Shown piece by piece: positions 59,822-64,000 of a stretch of 64,000 nt of DNA; the first letter of the stretch is position 1; each line of letters starts with the position of its first letter. The notes under the pieces are model-generated. The model ran no database searches. It saw only the letters and a program-made list of their open reading frames with translations, and was not told where the DNA came from. Source of the DNA: Planctomycetota bacterium (GTDB taxonomy: Bacteria > Planctomycetota > Uabimicrobiia > Uabimicrobiales > Uabimicrobiaceae); the NCBI GenBank assembly GCA_029260735.1, contig JAJDCR010000079.1, positions 52,560 to 116,559 of the forward strand, written 5' to 3'. Position numbers and translations under genes: made by a program.

Positions 59822-61591
59822 TTACAAACGTTTTTTGTTCTTGTAAATTCTTTCTCTTTCTTTTTTCATGGCTTCGTGAGTTTCATCGAGTAACTCCAAA
59901 GTCACTTCATCAAGAACATCAGGTGAATCCTTCACTTCAATAGCTTCAAATGAGCTAGCATCGTTATCATCCTCATCAGAGAGTTCTAAAGTATCTTCGG
60001 AAAAAATTCCTTTAGGTTTACGAGAAGACTCTGATTCTGCTTGTGGTTGATCCAACAGTTGCATTGTTTCTTCATCTAAGAAAATATCATTTTTTGTAGA
60101 CCCTTTAGGTTTAGAAACTGAAGGCGTAGAAACCTTAGGTTTAGAAACTGAAGAAGTCTGCTTGTTTTGAGGAAGCTCCATCGTATCTTCTTGGAAAGAA
60201 GATTGGGGCGAAGCTTCTTCTAGAAAAACATCTGAAGAAGGATCTTGTTGGGGAGAAACTTCTTCTTCTAAATCCATTGTATCTTCGACAAAAAAACCAG
60301 AAGGACTTGATGTCTCTCCAGAAAGAGAGTCATCAATTACTTCTAAGAACATCGATTCGTCTTCCGAGTAATCATCTTCAAAGTAGTCTTCCTGTTCCCG
60401 CCGAGTACTTGCTCGAATAAACTCAGAGGGAGTAGGTCTTCCTTCTTTTTCAAAGCTTAGCAAATTTGAAATCAGCATAGTCTCTTCCAAAGAAAGAGAG
60501 GGGCGTAGGGCTTGAATTTCCTCTGGACGAACAGAGGTAGCAGTTGATAGCCTTTGAATGTACTGTCCTACATTGTTCGCCTGAAAGGGTGGTTCTCCTA
60601 TCACTAAATTATGAAAAATAGCTCCGAGAGAAAACATATCAGAGAGAATATCCACGGTTGCAGGGTTACGAATTTGCTCGGGGGCAGTGAACTTCGGAAT
60701 CACCATTTGAGCTCCCAAAGCAGTGAGATCAACTTCTGATTTTAGAAGAAAAAAACCAGTAATCCGAGTTTTTTTGTTAGGGCTTAAAAGAATATTTCCC
60801 GGACTTAAATTTCGAAACGGTGAGTTATGCTTTTCTACAACTGCTAAGTTTTCCGCAATAGATAAGGTAATCTCCTTGCCTTCGTCAAAATCAAGGACAC
60901 CATTTTTGGCAATATAGTTCTCTAGTGTTTCACCTTTAAAGTAGTTCATGACAACATAGAAGAAAGAATTTTTTGTGGAAGATATTATCTCTAGTACTTT
61001 TAAAAAAGAAGGGTCATCCAGTTCGCGAAATTTTTTTGCAGCATTTAAAAATCGAGTAAAAACACCTTTATTTTTTGCAAAGGAAGGGCGTAAAACTTTT
61101 ATAATGGAGTTTTGCTTTGTTTTATAAATAAGGGATGATTTACCTTCTTGGATTTTTTCAATTTCCCCGTATTTTGCTTTAAGGTGTTTTACCCACTGTT
61201 GGGGAATCTGTTCTTCTTCTGGAAAAATTTTTCCCATAACACTTGTTTTATTTGGAAAAATAAGCTTAAAATGGTAGCCTTTAGGAGGTATTAGCAAGCG
61301 AATTTTTTGCCCAGAAATTAGTTTTTTCTTAAACTCTTTCGTTAGCAGTTGAACGGTTTCTCTTGCTTCTAAGATTAAACATCCATCTTTAAAATGAAAC
61401 TTGAGATGTCCCTCTTCATGGTTCTTCAGATAGATGTCATCACCGAAACCTCCCCCTAGAGAAATTTCCTTTCTATCCTGTTGATTTACGAATAAACGTA
61501 AAATACTAACAAGATCCTGCTTTCTTAAACCATAGTCGGTTCCTTGCCGAATAATGTGAAATTTGCAGTTAAAAAATAAGGATTGGCTCAT
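59822..61591 (-). CDS. Protein kinase-like protein lacking catalytic residues (pseudokinase) with repeated Thr motif
   Basis: Residues about 1-140 form an N-terminal domain I do not recognise. About 140-395 fold as a Ser/Thr kinase but look inactive: the HRDxKxxN loop reads FRNLSPGNILL (catalytic Asp is Asn, Lys is Ser), and DFG reads TGF. The Lys of beta-3 (IIKVL) is present, and the C-lobe motifs TAPEQIR and SDMFSLGAIFHNLV are kept. The C-terminal 190 residues are acidic and carry five copies of an [ED][DE]xT[ML]x-L motif: VEDTMDLEEE, QEDTMELPQ, DEETMQLLD, SEDTLELSDE and DEVTLELLDE. It is translated 23 nt after the active kinase, so it may be its substrate or scaffold. Confidence 0.82.
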   Translation of the reverse strand: MSQSLFFNCKFHIIRQGTDYGLRKQDLVSILRLFVNQQDRKEISLGGGFGDDIYLKNHEEGHLKFHFKDGCLILEARETVQLLTKEFKKKLISGQKIRLLIPPKGYHFKLIFPNKTSVMGKIFPEEEQIPQQWVKHLKAKYGEIEKIQEGKSSLIYKTKQNSIIKVLRPSFAKNKGVFTRFLNAAKKFRELDDPSFLKVLEIISSTKNSFFYVVMNYFKGETLENYIAKNGVLDFDEGKEITLSIAENLAVVEKHNSPFRNLSPGNILLSPNKKTRITGFFLLKSEVDLTALGAQMVIPKFTAPEQIRNPATVDILSDMFSLGAIFHNLVIGEPPFQANNVGQYIQRLSTATSVRPEEIQALRPSLSLEETMLISNLLSFEKEGRPTPSEFIRASTRREQEDYFEDDYSEDESMFLEVIDDSLSGETSSPSGFFVEDTMDLEEEVSPQQDPSSDVFLEEASPQSSFQEDTMELPQNKQTSSVSKPKVSTPSVSKPKGSTKNDIFLDEETMQLLDQPQAESESSRKPKGIFSEDTLELSDEDDNDASSFEAIEVKDSPDVLDEVTLELLDETHEAMKKERERIYKNKKRL

Positions 61592-61614
61592 ACTCCGCCT
61601 CGGTTGGTTAAGTC

Positions 61615-62748
61615 TTACTTCTTGATACTTTTGATAAATTCGGCGACCTGAATTTTTAATTCTGCGGCCGAAGCATATCTGTTTCCTGGCTCTGCTTCCA
61701 TTGACTTTGAAATAATTTCATATATTTTGTGATGAATATTGGGCCGATGTTGCTCTAAAGGTGTCAGTTTTTGATTGACAATGGCATCCATAACCGCAAT
61801 ACTCCCCTGAGGAGCAAATTCTTCGTAAGGTGCTTTTCCGGCAAGCATAAAATAAAAAGTAGCTCCTAAAGCATAAATATCAGAGCGATGATCAGCACTT
61901 TTGGCGTCAAAAATTTGTTCCTTTGGCATGTAAAAAGGAGTACCCATCATCGTACCTTCTTGAGTTAATGAAGAGGAATGTTCCCCTAAGTTTTTCGCAA
62001 GGCCAAAATCAATGAGTTTGGGAATCATTTTATTTTTTGCTAAAAGAATAATATTAGCTGGTTTGATATCACGATGAATTAGTTGAAAACGCAATCCGTA
62101 CTCAAGAGCCTCTGCTAAACGATAAACAATCGATATTGCTTGGGAGACTTTCATCGGACCTTCTCTTTGGATCGTTATTTTGAGCTCTTCTCCTTCAATG
62201 TATTCCATAACATAGTAAGGAGATCCTCCCAAGTTACCGCAACCTTTGAAAGTAACGATATTGGGATGATTGAGCTCAAGAAGCACCTGAGCTTCTCGGA
62301 TAAAGTAATCCATTACTCTATCCTTTTCGGTATCTCTAAAGTAGGTTTGGTTTAATACTTTTAGAACAACAGGCTCTGATTTTTTTTGGTGTTGCGCTAA
62401 AAAAACGCTTCCCATACCCCCTTCACCAATTTTCCTTATAACTTTATAATCATCAATGAACTCATCTGTACTTGCCATAGCCATCGCCGTTTTTAATCGA
62501 GAGGTTGAGGAAGCTGTTGTCGGGCGAGTTTCTTTGTTGACATCTTCTGGTTTTGATTTTAGGTGGGTTTGGGAAACACTAGCAATGTCTTTCTCCTTGG
62601 TTTGGATAGGCATAACTTCCGTTCTCATCGGAAAAAGAATACGGTTACACTTTTCACAATACAATTTCATCGCACGAGAAGGTTGGAGTAGCTTTATTTG
62701 AATTCCACAATTCCCCGTGGGACAAGTTACTTGATATTCACGAATCAT
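61615..62748 (-). CDS. Ser/Thr protein kinase with N-terminal zinc ribbon
   Basis: The 377-residue protein starts with a Cys-rich segment (TCPTGNCGIQI...LYCEKCNRILFP), probably a zinc ribbon. After a linker comes a complete Hanks-type kinase domain (about residues 98-375). It has the glycine loop IGEGGMGSVF, a VVLKVL Lys, an alpha-C Glu, HRDIKPANIILL, DFGLAKN, an activation segment GTMMGTPFYMPKEQ, and DIYALGATFYFML. All catalytic residues are present. No membrane segment or extracellular sensor is visible, so it is cytoplasmic. It is the first gene of a pair with the pseudokinase. Confidence 0.92.
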   Translation of the reverse strand: MIREYQVTCPTGNCGIQIKLLQPSRAMKLYCEKCNRILFPMRTEVMPIQTKEKDIASVSQTHLKSKPEDVNKETRPTTASSTSRLKTAMAMASTDEFIDDYKVIRKIGEGGMGSVFLAQHQKKSEPVVLKVLNQTYFRDTEKDRVMDYFIREAQVLLELNHPNIVTFKGCGNLGGSPYYVMEYIEGEELKITIQREGPMKVSQAISIVYRLAEALEYGLRFQLIHRDIKPANIILLAKNKMIPKLIDFGLAKNLGEHSSSLTQEGTMMGTPFYMPKEQIFDAKSADHRSDIYALGATFYFMLAGKAPYEEFAPQGSIAVMDAIVNQKLTPLEQHRPNIHHKIYEIISKSMEAEPGNRYASAAELKIQVAEFIKSIKK

Positions 62749-62922
62749 CAGTATCTGCTTTCTTTAAAGCTAGCTGAATTTATAATAACAGGAGAAAAAA
62801 ATACCGTTTAGCTATCAAATTTCTAGAATTATAAGGTGGAATATCTTAACATTTATTTGTTTTCTTTGCTACCTATATTTTGAAGGAAACATTAAGCAAT
62901 TTTACTTAACAATGGAGAATGT

Positions 62923-63393
62923 ATGCTTTCCCATATTAATCAAGACAATCAGCCCGAAATGGTCGATGTTAGTAAGAAAAAAGTTACCTGCCGAACGGCT
63001 CATGCCCAAGCCTTTGTCGACTTACCTGAAAATATTATTTCTCTGCTCCAGGGAGGAGAAATTCATTTAAAGAAAGGCCCTGTTTTTCAAACCGCTATTA
63101 TCGCAGGAGTCATGGCCGCGAAAAAAACAAGCGAGCTCATTCCTCTTTGCCATCCAATTGGCTTAGAAGATTGCAAGCTAGATATCCAAGTAGTGGAAAA
63201 AAATCGCGTTGAAATTAATTGCTATACCACAGTAGAGCATAAAACGGGAGTAGAAATGGAAGCTCTAACAGGAGCAAGTGTTGCTGCCTTAACTATTTAC
63301 GATATGTGTAAAGCAATGTCTCACGATATCTCGATTTCTCAGATTCATCTGAAGAAGAAAACAGGCGGGAAAAGTGACTATATTAAAAATTAA
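62923..63393 (+). CDS. moaC: Cyclic pyranopterin monophosphate synthase (MoaC)
   Basis: The 156-residue protein converts the MoaA product (3',8-cyclo-7,8-dihydro-GTP) to cyclic pyranopterin monophosphate in molybdenum cofactor synthesis. It has MVDVSKKKVTCRTAHAQAFV at the N-terminus, the central ELIPLCHPIGLEDCKLDI, VEMEALTGASVAALTIYDMCKA and the C-terminal KTGGKSDYIKN with the catalytic Lys region. Length and order match MoaC fully. GGAG is 6 nt upstream of the ATG. No other moa gene lies nearby. Confidence 0.97.
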   Translation: MLSHINQDNQPEMVDVSKKKVTCRTAHAQAFVDLPENIISLLQGGEIHLKKGPVFQTAIIAGVMAAKKTSELIPLCHPIGLEDCKLDIQVVEKNRVEINCYTTVEHKTGVEMEALTGASVAALTIYDMCKAMSHDISISQIHLKKKTGGKSDYIKN

Positions 63394-63497
63394 ATATAGT
63401 TTATTTCCTATTCGCACTTTGATCACTTCTTCGGCCATTTTTGTTTTTTTGCCTTTCTGAGATTGGGGAATTTTGTGATAAAAGGTACAAATATTAT

Positions 63498-64000
63498 TTT
63501 TAGGCCCATTGGTGACCCAGGGCTCGTTCGCCTTTGGCTCACTTTACCCTGGGCTGTGTTGTGTAACACTTTCAGTGTATGGATTTAGTGGAGCGTTCTT
63601 TCTTATAGAATACGTCAGAAATTTCTTATATCCAAATTTGGAACGGTTAGACCTTTTATTTTATTTGCCGATCAATAATGTGCTGAAGAATCGTCAGAAT
63701 CTATGTTTCATTTCTGCGGCAAAGAAAATACTACAACTTGCGCCTTAAGTTGACACATATGGGGTTGAAACCCCAGGCTATAACATGTTACCACTTCGCG
63801 GTAGAAAATATATGCTTATCCTTTACTTCTCGGAAATTACAATGTGAAAAGTTTTATTAAAACATTGGCCTAAAATTTGAGAGTGTATTCTATAAAAAAG
63901 AACGTTTCACGAAATCCATACACTGAAAGTGTTACACAACACAGCCCAGGGTGAAGTGAGCCAAAGGCGAACGAGCCCTGGGTCACCGATGGGCCTAAAA
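63498..64000. repeat. Long inverted repeat element, arms about 110 bp
   Basis: The left arm (about 63498-63612) and the right arm (about 63888-64000) are inverted copies at more than 90 percent identity over most of their length. They share CCCAGGGCTCGTTCGCCTTTGGCTC and a TAACACTTTCAGTGTATGG block. The right arm reaches the window edge and may continue. Between them is about 275 bp of AT-rich DNA plus a REP-like double hairpin. A 79-codon frame in it is not convincing. Confidence 0.85.
63761..63803. repeat. REP-like double hairpin inside the long inverted repeat
   Basis: GGGGTTGAAACCCC (63761-63774), AGGCTATAACATGT and a TACCACTTCGCGGTA stem follow each other. The layout is that of 37511-37557 in reverse, with shared TAGCC and the two hairpins in the same relative order. 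Confidence 0.7.

Noticed and set aside
59822..61591. The 59822 product as an active Ser/Thr kinase
   Set aside because: The fold and C-lobe motifs fit, but the catalytic Asp and Lys of the HRDxK loop and the DFG Asp are all replaced. I call it a pseudokinase.
63509..63748. A 79-codon plus-strand frame in the last kilobase
   Set aside because: Its first third is the left arm of a long inverted repeat, and the rest has no recognisable domain or ribosome-binding site. It is probably an effect of the repeat.
1..64000. tRNA, rRNA and riboswitch genes
   Set aside because: I read the intergenic gaps for cloverleaf-like patterns with conserved GGTTCGA-type loops and for known leader motifs and found none that I could support. 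A covariance-model scan would settle it.

Overview
The window is AT-rich DNA from a Gram-negative-type bacterium. There are at least nine lipoprotein signal peptides, an inner-membrane oligopeptide ABC transporter, and MCPs and a sensor kinase with periplasmic parts. The bacterial Ser/Thr kinase with an N-terminal zinc ribbon and neighbouring pseudokinase, the large NTPase-TPR proteins, the DUF5690-type transporter and the many lineage-specific lipoproteins suggest a low-GC member of the Planctomycetota/PVC area. That placement is inferred from gene content; no rRNA or tRNA gene is visible. The sequence starts inside a GH5 gene and ends inside a repeat.

Layout. 1-3.5 kb (minus): GH5 glycosidase (cut by the edge), a two-module glycosyltransferase and an SDR reductase. 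3.7-11.5 kb (minus): an anti-sigma antagonist, then a complete peptide ABC operon with two paralogous binding lipoproteins (SBP-SBP-B-C-D-F). 11.6-16.4 kb (minus): a 1180-residue NTPase-TPR protein and a membrane-anchored unknown. 16.9-20.4 kb: a small lipoprotein, a LicC-like nucleotidyltransferase, a eukaryote-like CDP-alcohol phosphotransferase and a DUF5690 transporter, probably a phospholipid head-group module. 20.6-23.9 kb (minus): RluA-type pseudouridine synthase, a lipoprotein and a Pro/Gln-rich repeat protein. 24.2-37.5 kb (plus): a tight seven-gene signalling operon of NTPase-TPR protein, double-HPt hybrid CheA, MCP, CheW, second MCP, a phage-antirepressor-domain (P22_AR_N) protein and a TPR-sensor histidine kinase. 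37.5-42.2 kb: an insertion-like segment with a polytopic unknown, a MITE-like element, an Rpn/PD-(D/E)XK nuclease, a dispersed palindrome and a remnant of a histidine-kinase 3' end. 42.2-48.7 kb: a membrane protein, a group-2 sigma-70 factor, a coiled-coil protein, small unknowns and an M50 protease. 48.9-56.7 kb: a large lipoprotein, a GalT-like/ACT/PcnB run, PurA and a BatD-like lipoprotein. 56.8-62.7 kb (minus): two acidic lipoproteins with the same C-terminal tail, then a pseudokinase/kinase pair. 62.9-64 kb: MoaC and a long inverted repeat.

How it fits together. The most system-like part is the 24.2-37.5 kb operon. It is a Che-type phosphorelay without CheR, CheB, CheY or flagellar genes, joined to a STAND-type NTPase and to a DNA-binding-type antirepressor protein that could be an output. 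The duplicated histidine-kinase tail just before 42227 suggests that the 42227 gene once followed a histidine kinase directly and that 37.5-42.2 kb arrived later. A second signalling theme is the kinase/pseudokinase pair, whose pseudokinase carries five copies of an acidic Thr motif. Several dispersed repeat families sit between operons: about 110-bp palindromes with AGGGCGTG ends, REP-like double hairpins, a MITE, and long inverted repeats.
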